Below are positions 44,615-52,957 of a stretch of DNA of 64,000 nucleotides, one piece after another (position 1 is the stretch's first letter; every line of letters begins with the position of its first letter). This DNA comes from Sphingobacteriaceae bacterium (lineage in GTDB: Bacteria; Bacteroidota; Bacteroidia; Sphingobacteriales; Sphingobacteriaceae): the NCBI GenBank assembly GCA_029266635.1, contig JAQSWM010000005.1, positions 310,001 to 374,000 of the forward strand. Direction: 5' to 3'. A program made the position numbers and the translations under genes. The notes beneath the pieces are model-generated. The model made no database searches. It worked only from the letters and a program-made list of their open reading frames with translations, and was not told the DNA's origin.

Positions 44615-45796
44615 TTAATGGAAATTAAAATCCTTCCTGGACTTCCTTATGTACTTAGATTCGGGAATTTGGTCTAAGAGTTCTCTCGCATATGTTTCTG
44701 TTTGAGAGACCTTACTATGCCCATTCCGGTACATTAGCTCAACAAGATCAGCCCCACTTATAAGCAGATTCACATTGCCGGTGTGTTTAAAGCTATAAAG
44801 TGTTTTGTTCTTTTCGATCTTCAAATCCTTTTTGAGGATCTTAAATCTAGAGTCAACGGTATTTTTTGAAAGTGGAAGCTCTTTACAGAATCCGGCTTTC
44901 TGGAGAGGTTTAGTTATTCCTATGAAATACCTTTCTGAATAGGTTTCATTCCTAAAATCGATTGGTAGCTCAAGCAAATACTTCTTTAGAGGTTGATCTA
45001 TCAACACCGTCTTGGCTTTGTTTTTAATTTTCGCCTTTCCTTTGGGTAGAACAATCTTGTTTTCGTCTAACCGGAAGTCTTTCATCTGAATTCTAAGTAT
45101 TTCAGAAATTCTTATTTGTGCGCCATAGATAAGGTATATAATAGTTTTTAGGACCATATGACCTTTTTGATCGCAATATTTGATCACTGTTGCTATGTCT
45201 GTCTTGTTATAGACCCTGTGTCGCTCAACTGGATGATTCTTCGGCAGCTTAATCCCTAATGTTGGATTGATGATTGCCAGCTTAGCCTCCTCTATTACCC
45301 AATTAAAAAAAGCGGACAGATAGGCTCTGTAAGCTCGTTTGCTTTGAGGCTTAATGTCAAGTTTCCAAAGGAAGTCTCTTATTAGTTCCTTCGATGCCTG
45401 GTTTGCCATCAACTGACCGGCTAATATTTTAAATGACGAGAACACAGTAGTGTAGTTTGCATAGGTGTTTTTTGTAAGCCTATCTTTTACAGAAAGCAAG
45501 TAGTCGTCGATCAGTTGTGCTAGCAGAGTAGATTCGGTTACAGTTGGCACAAAGCTTTTAGTGGCTGTGTCGAACCTGTGAGTTTTTAGCTGATCATCAA
45601 GCTTTTGAACAAGCTCATTAGCAGTTTTCTTTCTGTCCGTTATTGTCTGACTGGGATCGTTCAAGCCTTTAAACTGCCGGAACATCAATCTCTTGCCGTC
45701 CATTTGGTAATGAAAGAAGACAAACCATTTATCAGATAGCTTTTTGCCTGCTATCAGAGGAGGCTTACAATGTGGGTTTAATGGGTATGTTTCCAT
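44615..45796 (-). CDS. Tyrosine recombinase/integrase
   Basis: A 393-residue protein with an N-terminal arm/SAM-like domain (about 90-190) and a catalytic domain with Arg in GAQIRISEIL, Lys in the KGKAKIKNKAKT region, the box-II segment YSFKHTGNVNLL (unusual Tyr and Lys in place of His and Arg), GHSKVSQTETY with the nucleophilic Tyr. It lies 171 nt inside the right repeat. The catalytic core fits phage-type integrases of Bacteroidota elements. Confidence 0.92.
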   Translation of the reverse strand: METYPLNPHCKPPLIAGKKLSDKWFVFFHYQMDGKRLMFRQFKGLNDPSQTITDRKKTANELVQKLDDQLKTHRFDTATKSFVPTVTESTLLAQLIDDYLLSVKDRLTKNTYANYTTVFSSFKILAGQLMANQASKELIRDFLWKLDIKPQSKRAYRAYLSAFFNWVIEEAKLAIINPTLGIKLPKNHPVERHRVYNKTDIATVIKYCDQKGHMVLKTIIYLIYGAQIRISEILRIQMKDFRLDENKIVLPKGKAKIKNKAKTVLIDQPLKKYLLELPIDFRNETYSERYFIGITKPLQKAGFCKELPLSKNTVDSRFKILKKDLKIEKNKTLYSFKHTGNVNLLISGADLVELMYRNGHSKVSQTETYARELLDQIPESKYIRKSRKDFNFH

Positions 45797-45967
45797 CTTA
45801 AAAAGTTTAAGAGGAACAGAAATCCTTATTGAATCAGTGAATTTGAGGCAATTCCAGGTGAACCATTAGGTGAACCATTTTCCTATTTTGCCACTAAAAA
45901 CCGCATTTTCTAAGGGGTCAACGTAAAAAGACCAATTTCCTTTTTAGTCTAAAAACGCTCTCAGATA
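45797..45967. other. Integrase upstream region with arm-type repeats
   Basis: GTGAACCA occurs at 45858-45865 and 45870-45877, start-to-start spacing 12 bp, matching the left pair at 16990-17009. The rest is AT-rich spacer holding the integrase promoter. Confidence 0.55.
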
Positions 45968-46018
45968 GCTATAAAATAGAAAAACTCGGTGATGGGCACC
46001 GAGCTTTTCAAACTAACC
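45968..46018. repeat. Right 51-bp direct repeat (attachment site)
   Basis: It is identical to 16829-16879. It forms the 3' end and terminator (hairpin 45985-46003) of a leftward small RNA gene that starts near 46140. Confidence 0.9.
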
Positions 46019-46141
46019 GTTGGTTAACCGAAATTAATTTCCCAGAATCTCCGCCACCGAGACAAGGAGGTGTGTCTGCCTGTTTCACCACCCTACAAGT
46101 TTTAAGCTAATCTTTAAAGAACGTTCGTTTTGCTGATTTGC
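45972..46141 (-). ncRNA. Chromosomal small RNA gene, integration target
   Basis: A strong promoter, with TTTG and TACATTTG spaced 21 nt, drives about 170 nt leftward to the intrinsic terminator in the right repeat. The middle, GTGGTGAAACAGGCAGACAC, resembles the D-arm of leucine-type tRNAs, but a matching T-arm and acceptor stem are absent. It is not a standard tRNA. The RNA class is unassigned. Confidence 0.62.
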
Positions 46142-46147
46142 TTGATA

Positions 46148-46180
46148 CAAATGTAGGGCAAAGAGGCTATTCATTGCAAA
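46148..46180 (-). promoter_or_regulatory. Promoter of the small RNA
   Basis: On the minus strand TTTG (46177-46180) and TACATTTG (46148-46155) are separated by 21 nt, a very good match to the Bacteroidota housekeeping promoter. Confidence 0.75.
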
Positions 46181-46256
46181 TATTTTAATGAATTATTTTA
46201 ATTTTTACAAAATTTTAATTTACTTAGAGCCTAAATTAATATCCTCAAAAAAATAG

Positions 46257-46745
46257 ATGGAAAAACGGCCTCAAAATTTAGAAATTGATAATCTCGATAT
46301 GCAGATATTATCTTTCCTATTGGAAGACGCAACTATTGCATATACAGAAATCGCCAAACGGCTGATAGTTTCGGGTGGAACTATCCACGTCAGGATGAAG
46401 AAAATGCAGGATATGGGCATAATTAAAGGTTCTAACCTTTTAATAGATGCTCAGAAGATAGGATATGATGTCTGCGCCTTCTTGGGTATATACCTTGAGA
46501 AAGGCTCTATATACAAGGATGCAGTACAGAAATTAAAGCAGGTAAAAGAGATCGTGGAGCTTCATTATACTACGGGTGCTTACAGCATGTTTGCCAAGAT
46601 AATATGCCGCGACACCAATCACCTGAGGCATGTGCTTAACGAAAGCATCCAGGCTATTGAAGGGATACAGCGTACGGAAACATTTATCTCTTTGGAGGAA
46701 AGTATTAAAAGGCAAATTAGCTTGGAGGATCTGGGGAACGACTAA
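46257..46745 (+). CDS. Lrp/AsnC family transcriptional regulator
   Basis: A 162-residue regulator. The N-terminal winged helix-turn-helix (LDMQILSFLLEDATIAYTEIAKRLIVSGGTIHVRMKKMQDMGII) and C-terminal RAM ligand-binding domain (VCAFLGIYLEKGS, VELHYTTGAYSMFAKI) are complete. The ligand is not predictable. First intact protein gene right of the island; a terminator follows. Confidence 0.93.
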   Translation: MEKRPQNLEIDNLDMQILSFLLEDATIAYTEIAKRLIVSGGTIHVRMKKMQDMGIIKGSNLLIDAQKIGYDVCAFLGIYLEKGSIYKDAVQKLKQVKEIVELHYTTGAYSMFAKIICRDTNHLRHVLNESIQAIEGIQRTETFISLEESIKRQISLEDLGND

Positions 46746-46760
46746 CGAAAATCAATTAAC

Positions 46761-46792
46761 AAAAAAGGCCGCTTTTTTAAGCGGCCTTTTTT
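46761..46792. terminator. Bidirectional intrinsic terminator
   Basis: AAAAAAGGCCGCTT and its complement form a perfect stem with T-runs on both strands between the Lrp-type gene and the convergent outer-membrane protein gene. Confidence 0.9.
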
Positions 46793-46808
46793 GTTTTGTA
46801 AAGGGATT

Positions 46809-47699
46809 TTACTCCTTCTTCTTATTTAAAAGGATTCCGACTTTGATCCCGCCAGAAAATCCTAATCCACTGTCTGCACCCGTTATGATTGCAAAATGAT
46901 GTCCAACAAAATCAGACTCCAGCCTTTCTCCGTTAAGAGTTTGATTATCGTGAAGATTGTCGATAGCATATCCGGCGCCGGCGTACACATCCAATATCAT
47001 TATGTCTCCCAGCACCCACTGCTTGCCAAGATTTAGCATCAGAGCCCCAAAAGACACATCCTTTTTCACAATGCTGTTGTTGAAAGTTGTGCTGTTATAA
47101 GATTCCATGTTCTGAGAATAAAAGCCAAAAAGAAGTTCCGGCTTTATGTAAGAACCCTGCATAACGTGATTGAAACGGTCCTTTCCGTTTACCAGGTCAG
47201 GCATTCTGCTCAACTTAAAACCACCTCCCATAAAAACTCCCGCCTGTTCACGGTAATTAGGTGTTGAAGACGAACTTGAGTAGTAACCCAGTTCTTGTTT
47301 TTTCCCCAAGCCAATTATCCCGAGAGTAAGTTCATACGATCTGCCCGGCCGCATGTTATGTTCAAAGTTCAACTGGGTGTAGCCGAGGAGAGGAGAAAGA
47401 AAGTTGATCTTAATGGCATTTTTCGCCTGATCTGCGTAGAGCTCCGGATCACTCATAGCGTTACTTTGGTAAACCTCCGTACGCCCGTTCTGATACACGA
47501 CTTTGAGAATTCTGGCTTTTTCAATTGTGTAAACAGGACCTTCAGGATTCTTGAAGATTTTGTACTTGATCTCATCGGTGCCTACTTCGCTGATAGTAGC
47601 GTCAATCACTTCGCCGCCTTTTTTGTAAATTTTATCCTGCGCAGCGGCGTTCAGCACCAAACCCACGGCAAGAAGCAGTAAAAGAAGAATTTTTTTCAT
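46809..47699 (-). CDS. Outer-membrane beta-barrel-like protein
   Basis: A 296-residue protein with a signal peptide (MKKILLLLLLAVGLVLNAAAQ). The first mature 60 residues contain a small domain (VIDATISEVGTDEIKYKIFKNPEGPVYTIEKARILKVVYQNG) often found before barrels in this phylum. The rest alternates amphipathic strands with aromatic girdles. It ends in KVGILLNKKKE. The role is unknown. Confidence 0.78.
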   Translation of the reverse strand: MKKILLLLLLAVGLVLNAAAQDKIYKKGGEVIDATISEVGTDEIKYKIFKNPEGPVYTIEKARILKVVYQNGRTEVYQSNAMSDPELYADQAKNAIKINFLSPLLGYTQLNFEHNMRPGRSYELTLGIIGLGKKQELGYYSSSSSTPNYREQAGVFMGGGFKLSRMPDLVNGKDRFNHVMQGSYIKPELLFGFYSQNMESYNSTTFNNSIVKKDVSFGALMLNLGKQWVLGDIMILDVYAGAGYAIDNLHDNQTLNGERLESDFVGHHFAIITGADSGLGFSGGIKVGILLNKKKE

Positions 47700-47730
47700 G
47701 TTGGTTTAGGTTATATATTAAGCAATATAC

Positions 47731-48717
47731 CTATTTCTCAACATACAACACAGACTTTACCGCTTTTACCACTCGCTCTGCATTTGGCAATGCTTCTTTG
47801 ATTAAAGTTGGGGCATAAGGCAAAGGCACATCCGCAGAAACAACCCGCAGCACTGGCGCATCCAGGTAATCAAAAGCATCTTTTTGAACTTTGAAGGATA
47901 TTTCCGTCGCAATAGAGCCAAGTGGCCATGCTTCTTCCACGATCACTAACCTGTTAGTTTTTTTAACAGAATTGATGATGGTCTCATAATCGATAGGACG
48001 AACGGTGCGAAGGTCGATCACTTCAGCATTGATGCCGTCCTTAGTGAGCTCTTCTACAGCAGGATTTACCACACGTGTAAGCATTTTGCCAAAGGTCACG
48101 ATAGTTACATCCGTTCCTTCTTTTACCACATTGGCTTTTCCTAGCTCGATGTAATATTCTTCTTCAGGAACCGCTCCTTTATCGCCATACATCACCTCAG
48201 ATTCCATGAAAATGACAGGATCATTATCCAGGATGGATTGCTTTAACAAACCTTTCGCTTCGTATGGAGTGGATGGAACCACAACTTTAAGGCCAGGGCA
48301 GTTAGCATACCAGTTCTCAAAGTTTTGCGAGTGTTGCGCTCCAAGCTGTCCCGCATTTCCTGTTGGGCCGCGGAAAACAATTGGCACAGAGAATTGGCCA
48401 CCGCTCATAGAAAGCACTTTGGCCGCTCCGTTTATTATCTGATCGATAGCTACAAGCGAGAAGTTAAAAGTCATGAACTCCACGATCGGGCGTAAGCCGT
48501 TCATCGCAGCGCCAGTAGCAATGCCCGCAAAGCCAAGCTCCGCGATAGGCGTATCAATAACCCGCTTGGCGCCAAACTCGTCAAGCATTCCCTGGCTCAC
48601 TTTGTAAGCACCGTTGTACTCAGCCACCTCTTCGCCCATCAGGAATATCTTGTCGTCTTTGCGCATTTCTTCGCTTAATGCCTCACGAAGTGCTTCTCTG
48701 AACTGTATTTCTCTCAT
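47731..48717 (-). CDS. pdhB: Pyruvate dehydrogenase E1 component, beta subunit
   Basis: A 328-residue E1 beta subunit with the thiamine-diphosphate-binding region (MGEEVAEYNGAYKVSQGM, RVIDTPIAELGFAGIATGAAMNG, EFMTFNFS) and transketolase C-terminal domain. It acts with the alpha subunit, encoded elsewhere. Length and motifs are standard, and it could also serve a branched-chain 2-oxoacid complex. Confidence 0.93.
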   Translation of the reverse strand: MREIQFREALREALSEEMRKDDKIFLMGEEVAEYNGAYKVSQGMLDEFGAKRVIDTPIAELGFAGIATGAAMNGLRPIVEFMTFNFSLVAIDQIINGAAKVLSMSGGQFSVPIVFRGPTGNAGQLGAQHSQNFENWYANCPGLKVVVPSTPYEAKGLLKQSILDNDPVIFMESEVMYGDKGAVPEEEYYIELGKANVVKEGTDVTIVTFGKMLTRVVNPAVEELTKDGINAEVIDLRTVRPIDYETIINSVKKTNRLVIVEEAWPLGSIATEISFKVQKDAFDYLDAPVLRVVSADVPLPYAPTLIKEALPNAERVVKAVKSVLYVEK

Positions 48718-48829
48718 TATATGCTATGTCAAATTTTGGAACGCAAATATAAGGTAGCGAGGGCGGATATACAATTAGTATTCAGGTATAAGCTGCCTCG
48801 CTTCAAAAGTGTAGTTTTCTGTTTATCGC

Positions 48830-50749
48830 CTAAAATTTCCACCTCACAAAGGTTTCCATTGCTTCGTACTCTGCAAGGCCAAGCTGATCATAAATCTGTG
48901 CTGTTTCGCGGGTGCGATCTTCGGCCCGGACCCAGAATTCCCGTGAGTCATCGCCGGGAAATACTGGGCGGTCTTTTTGAGATTGATGCTTGTAAATGGC
49001 GTAGCGTTTACGTTCCACCTCCTGCGGCGAAAGCGGCACAGCCATCTCAATTTCATGAGCCTCAAACTCGTGCCAAGCGCCACGGTACATCCACAACCAG
49101 CAGTCTTTTGTCCACTCTTCTGTCTTACGAAGCCTTTTCATTGCGTTGATGATGATGTCAAAGCATACCTTGTGGGTGCCATGCGGATCGGCAAAATCGC
49201 CGGCAGCGAAAATCTGATGGGGCTTTATTTGTTGAAGAAGTTCCATCGTTTTCTGGATGTCGTCTTCTTTAACAGGATTTTTCTGTGTTTTGCCACGATC
49301 ATAGAAAGGCAAATCTAAAAAGTGGATATGCTGATCGTCCAAGCCAGCAAAACGGGCACCTGCCATTGCTTCGCCTTTGCGGATAAGCGCCTTCACAGTC
49401 AATATTTCTGGAGTGTCGCTCTGGTTTGGCTGTTTAGTCTCTAGGAACCTGCGCATATCGCTATATAAGTTCTCAAGCTTTGAAGAGTCGGTGTTTTGCT
49501 TTTTGCCGAAATCGATGGCAAATTCTACGAAACGCAAGGCATCGTCATCCCAGACGGCTGTATTGCCGGAGGTTTGATAAGCAACGTGAACGTCGTGGCC
49601 ATGATCCGCCAGGCGAATAAAGGTACCACCCATTGAGATCACGTCATCATCCGGGTGAGGAGAAAAAATGATTACGCGTTTTTTTGCAGGTTCCGCACGC
49701 TCAGGCCGCTGACTGTCATCCGCGTTTGGCTTCCCCCCTGGCCAACCAGTAATGGTATGCTGCATCACATTAAAAATGTGAACGTTGATGTTGTAAACCG
49801 GTCCTTGCTCGGTGGCCAACTGCGCCATTCCGTGGTTGTTGTAATCTTCTTCAGTGAGTTTTAGAATTGGTTTTTTCAAAGTGCGTGCAAGCCAAATGAC
49901 TGCCTTTTTCACCATCTGCTCATCCCAAACACAATCCTTGACTAACCAGGGCGTATCAAATCGCGTTAGCTCATCTGCTGCATCCTGATCTAATACGAAC
50001 TCTACATTATTTGAAAGTTGGAGGTAAGTTGCCGGAACATCCGATGAAATTTCGCCTTCAACAGCCTTTTTAATGATAGGTGCTTTCTTGCGGTTCCAGG
50101 CCATGAGGATGATCTGCCTGGCCTTGAAAATAGTTCCAATGCCCATTGTGATGGCTTTAGTAGGCACGTTCGCCTTTCCGCCGAAATCGCGGGCAGCATC
50201 GCTGCGGGTAAGGTCATCAAGAGTTACGAGGCGTGTGCCCGAGTTTGGCGCAGAGCCGGGCTCGTTAAAGCCGATGTGTCCCGTACGACCAATACCTAAT
50301 ATTTGCAGGTCTAAGCCACCTAACTCACTGATCTTTCTTTCGTATTCAATACAGAAGGTTGGAATTTGGTCCAGAGGAAGTGTGCCGTCAGGAATATGAA
50401 CATTATTGAAATCTATATCTATATGATCAAATAAGTGCTCCTTCATAAAAGCCACATAGCTTTGTTCTGAAGTTGGGCGCATTGGATAATACTCGTCCAG
50501 ATTAAACGTAATTACATTTTTGAAACTCAATCCCTCTTCTTTGTGGAGGCGGATGAGCTCTGTGTAGACGCCGATGGGGGTTACGCCCGTAGCCAATCCT
50601 AAAACCGTGTTTTCGTTACTGCTTTGTTTGCTGATAATGACATCCGCAATGCGGCGGGCTACTTTTTTGGAAGCGATATCCGGGTTTGGATACACCGTAA
50701 CTGGAAGCTTTTCGAAGCGGGTTTCTTCCAGTAGATTTAGTCTGGACAT
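48830..50749 (-). CDS. nagB: Glucosamine-6-phosphate deaminase fused to PIG-L-type deacetylase
   Basis: About 639 residues from MSRLNLLEETRFEKLPV (50749); a longer start gives 30 extra residues with no homology signal. N-terminal NagB domain: LATGVTPIGVYTELIRLH, FNLDEYYPM, GIGRTGHIGFNEPGS. C-terminal PIG-L fold: IIFSPHPDDDVISMGGTF (His-Pro-Asp-Asp metal site) and GDFADPHGTHKVCFDI. The fusion is typical of Bacteroidota and links deamination to deacetylation of amino sugars. It is divergent to anmK, fitting an amino-sugar locus. Confidence 0.9.
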   Translation of the reverse strand: MSRLNLLEETRFEKLPVTVYPNPDIASKKVARRIADVIISKQSSNENTVLGLATGVTPIGVYTELIRLHKEEGLSFKNVITFNLDEYYPMRPTSEQSYVAFMKEHLFDHIDIDFNNVHIPDGTLPLDQIPTFCIEYERKISELGGLDLQILGIGRTGHIGFNEPGSAPNSGTRLVTLDDLTRSDAARDFGGKANVPTKAITMGIGTIFKARQIILMAWNRKKAPIIKKAVEGEISSDVPATYLQLSNNVEFVLDQDAADELTRFDTPWLVKDCVWDEQMVKKAVIWLARTLKKPILKLTEEDYNNHGMAQLATEQGPVYNINVHIFNVMQHTITGWPGGKPNADDSQRPERAEPAKKRVIIFSPHPDDDVISMGGTFIRLADHGHDVHVAYQTSGNTAVWDDDALRFVEFAIDFGKKQNTDSSKLENLYSDMRRFLETKQPNQSDTPEILTVKALIRKGEAMAGARFAGLDDQHIHFLDLPFYDRGKTQKNPVKEDDIQKTMELLQQIKPHQIFAAGDFADPHGTHKVCFDIIINAMKRLRKTEEWTKDCWLWMYRGAWHEFEAHEIEMAVPLSPQEVERKRYAIYKHQSQKDRPVFPGDDSREFWVRAEDRTRETAQIYDQLGLAEYEAMETFVRWKF

Positions 50750-50841
50750 TTTACGTAGAAGTTTGATTCGCGGCAAATATAGTTTGTAAAGGCATTGATC
50801 TTCAGGAAAAAAATCAAACGGCTTTTTTAATTTAGCCAACC

Positions 50842-52023
50842 ATGGCGAAGAGCGGCATCATCAAACTGAACGAGATTTCTGAAAAACCAACACGTTTGAT
50901 CGTGGGCCTGATGTCGGGCACCTCTCTTGATGGGCTCGATATCGCCTTATGCCGTTTTGCGGGCGCCGGGCAGGATGTAAAAGCGGAGGTTTTGAGGTTT
51001 GAAACTGTCCCGTATTCCGAAAGCTTCATCGCAGACGTACGCGAGGTGTTTGCGAAAAAAACAGTAAGCCTTGAAAAGCTTTGCCTGTTGAACGCATTCA
51101 TCGCCGACGAGCATGCGTCGATGGTTGTCTCAGCATTAAAAAATTGGAATATCTCTGCAGAGGAAGTTGATTGCATTGCCAGCCATGGACAAACAGTTTA
51201 CCATGCGCCGAAGCGTTTGCATGGGCTTCATGGTTACCCAGATGCTACTTTGCAAATCGGCGACGGAGACCGGTTGGCGGTGAAGACGGGTATTATAACC
51301 ATCAGCGACTTTCGTCAGAAGCATGCTGCTGCAGGAGGCGAGGGCGCACCTTTGGCTTTGTATGGCGATTATCTTCTGTTCACATCCAAATCAGAAAACC
51401 GTGTTTTATTAAACATAGGCGGCATCTCCAATTTTACATGCCTGCCTTCAAATGATGATGCAGCAATTATTTCAACAGACGCTGGTCCCGGTAACACGCT
51501 GATAGACGCAGTTGCTAAAAAATATTTCGGAGTTGCTTACGATGAAGGTGGCGCATTGGCTTTGAGCGGAACCGTCAATGAAATGTTGCTGAATGAGATG
51601 ATGCAACATCCATTCTTTTCCGAATCGCTGCCGAAGACTACCGGACCAGAATTGTTCAACACGGATTTTGTGGATAATGCAATAGAGTGTTGCGGTCAGT
51701 TTTCACTTTCTAATCATGATTTATTGGCAACCGTAACAGAGCTAACAGCACGTGCAATTGCAGACTTACTTATATCAATGCAAATGCCTGCTGCCACAAT
51801 TTACGCCAGCGGCGGTGGAGCACACAACGGTGCTATTATAGGCAGCTTGGAAAAGATTTTGCCGAAAATGCAAGTGAAGCCCTTAAGCGCTCTGGGTATA
51901 AATCCAGATGCAAAAGAAGCTTTATTATTTGCATTACTTGCCAATGAGTGCCTGGCGGGGGAGCCGCAAGCGCTGGGTAGCGCACCGGCAATTACGATGG
52001 GCAAGATTAGTTTGCCAGGCTAA
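50842..52023 (+). CDS. anmK: Anhydro-N-acetylmuramic acid kinase
   Basis: A 393-residue AnmK with GLMSGTSLDGLDIALC at the N-terminus, ASHGQTVYHAP, LLNIGGISNFT and STDAGPGNTLID in family order. It phosphorylates 1,6-anhydro-MurNAc during cell-wall recycling. Its 3' end overlaps the convergent DeoR-type gene by 17 bp. Confidence 0.95.
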   Translation: MAKSGIIKLNEISEKPTRLIVGLMSGTSLDGLDIALCRFAGAGQDVKAEVLRFETVPYSESFIADVREVFAKKTVSLEKLCLLNAFIADEHASMVVSALKNWNISAEEVDCIASHGQTVYHAPKRLHGLHGYPDATLQIGDGDRLAVKTGIITISDFRQKHAAAGGEGAPLALYGDYLLFTSKSENRVLLNIGGISNFTCLPSNDDAAIISTDAGPGNTLIDAVAKKYFGVAYDEGGALALSGTVNEMLLNEMMQHPFFSESLPKTTGPELFNTDFVDNAIECCGQFSLSNHDLLATVTELTARAIADLLISMQMPAATIYASGGGAHNGAIIGSLEKILPKMQVKPLSALGINPDAKEALLFALLANECLAGEPQALGSAPAITMGKISLPG

Positions 52024-52756
52024 GCTGGGAATATTTTTCTAGGGCTTCGTCGCCTTCTGGCAATTCCGTAATGACAGCAGAGATCTGGTTAATACCACAA
52101 ACCTTCATGGATTGTACCGAATCGAGCTTTTCTGATATGCTTAAGATTACAGCACGCTTGGCTGCTCTGATCATTGCTTTCTTGACCTGAACAACTTCCC
52201 AATCGGAATCTGTAATGCCGTTCTGGGCACAAACCCCGTTAGTGCCCAGAAAGCATATATCTACATGTATGTCATGCAGGTTGCTGATTGCCTGTGCGCC
52301 AATGCTAACCTGGGAGTTTTTTGAAAGTTGGCCGCCAATAAGGATTACGTTAGCGTTTGGATGTTCGTTTAGCTCTAGTGCCACTAGGGGGCTAATCGTA
52401 AATATGGTTAGCGCAATATGATCGGGTATAAGCTTCGCAAACTCAAGCATGGTGGTGCCGCCGCCCGTGAGGATGGTCATTCCGTCAACAAGCATCCTAA
52501 CCGCTTTTCGGGCGATCTCCTTTTTAGGAGCTAATGCATAAACATCATTTGCCTGGTTAGTAAAGTGGAAAGATTTGGAAAGTGCGCCGCCATGCACCTT
52601 TAGAAGCTTGCCTTCATCAGCAAGTTCGATCAGGTCGCGTCGAACTGTATCTTCAGACACTCCAAGTTGTGAACTGAGATCTGATGACAATACTTTATTG
52701 TGAAGGTTTAACTGTTTGATTATATAGGAGTGCCTCTCTTTTTTTAACATGAGCAT
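52007..52756 (-). CDS. DeoR/GlpR family transcriptional regulator
   Basis: A 249-residue regulator. The N-terminal HTH (VLSSDLSSQLGVSEDTVRRDLIELADEGKLLKVHGGAL) and the phosphosugar-binding DeoR C domain (TILTGGGTTMLEFAKLI, CFLGTNGV) are complete. Such regulators typically sense phosphorylated sugars. Its place between the amino-sugar genes and the SusC/SusD pairs makes control of either plausible, but no operator is visible. Confidence 0.92.
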   Translation of the reverse strand: MLMLKKERHSYIIKQLNLHNKVLSSDLSSQLGVSEDTVRRDLIELADEGKLLKVHGGALSKSFHFTNQANDVYALAPKKEIARKAVRMLVDGMTILTGGGTTMLEFAKLIPDHIALTIFTISPLVALELNEHPNANVILIGGQLSKNSQVSIGAQAISNLHDIHVDICFLGTNGVCAQNGITDSDWEVVQVKKAMIRAAKRAVILSISEKLDSVQSMKVCGINQISAVITELPEGDEALEKYSQLSLAN

Positions 52757-52880
52757 GCAGTTTTTTGCCGGTTTAGGAAATTTAGTTTAAAAAAGCGCAT
52801 AACCAAAAATCAGGTTTAAAGAGCCTAAAGCTAATTTTTCTGCTTGATGGCAACAATGTAAAAAATATTGTTGATAAAAG

Positions 52881-52913
52881 CTTGCGTATTTCTGCAATTA
52901 ATCCAAACTTTAA
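52881..52913 (+). promoter_or_regulatory. Upstream element of the first susC gene
   Basis: These 33 bases are identical to 58450-58482, upstream of the second susC. The element ends about 45 nt before each start codon and contains GTATTTCTG, similar to a -7 box. It is likely a promoter or operator. Confidence 0.6.
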
Positions 52914-52957
52914 TAATTCGCTAAAGAAATACTAACCAATAACTAACGAAAATTATT

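Larger units (their letters stand above)
16829..46018. mobile_element. 29.1-kb integrated island with defence cargo
   Basis: The segment is bounded by perfect 51-bp direct repeats, has a tyrosine recombinase just inside the right repeat, and has paired GTGAACCA repeats near both ends. It carries a RadC-like protein at the left end, multiple candidate defence genes, many unknown short genes, and a replication-like block. No capsid, portal, relaxase or conjugation genes are present, so it is an integrative element that probably depends on a helper for transfer. Base composition looks more AT-rich than the flanks by eye. Confidence 0.88.

Noticed and set aside
16829-46018. Prophage or conjugative element
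   Set aside because: No terminase, portal, capsid, tail, lysis, relaxase or T4SS gene could be recognised.
45972-46141. tRNA-Leu gene
   Set aside because: The D-arm-like part is present but no T-arm (TTCRANTC) or complementary acceptor stem follows.
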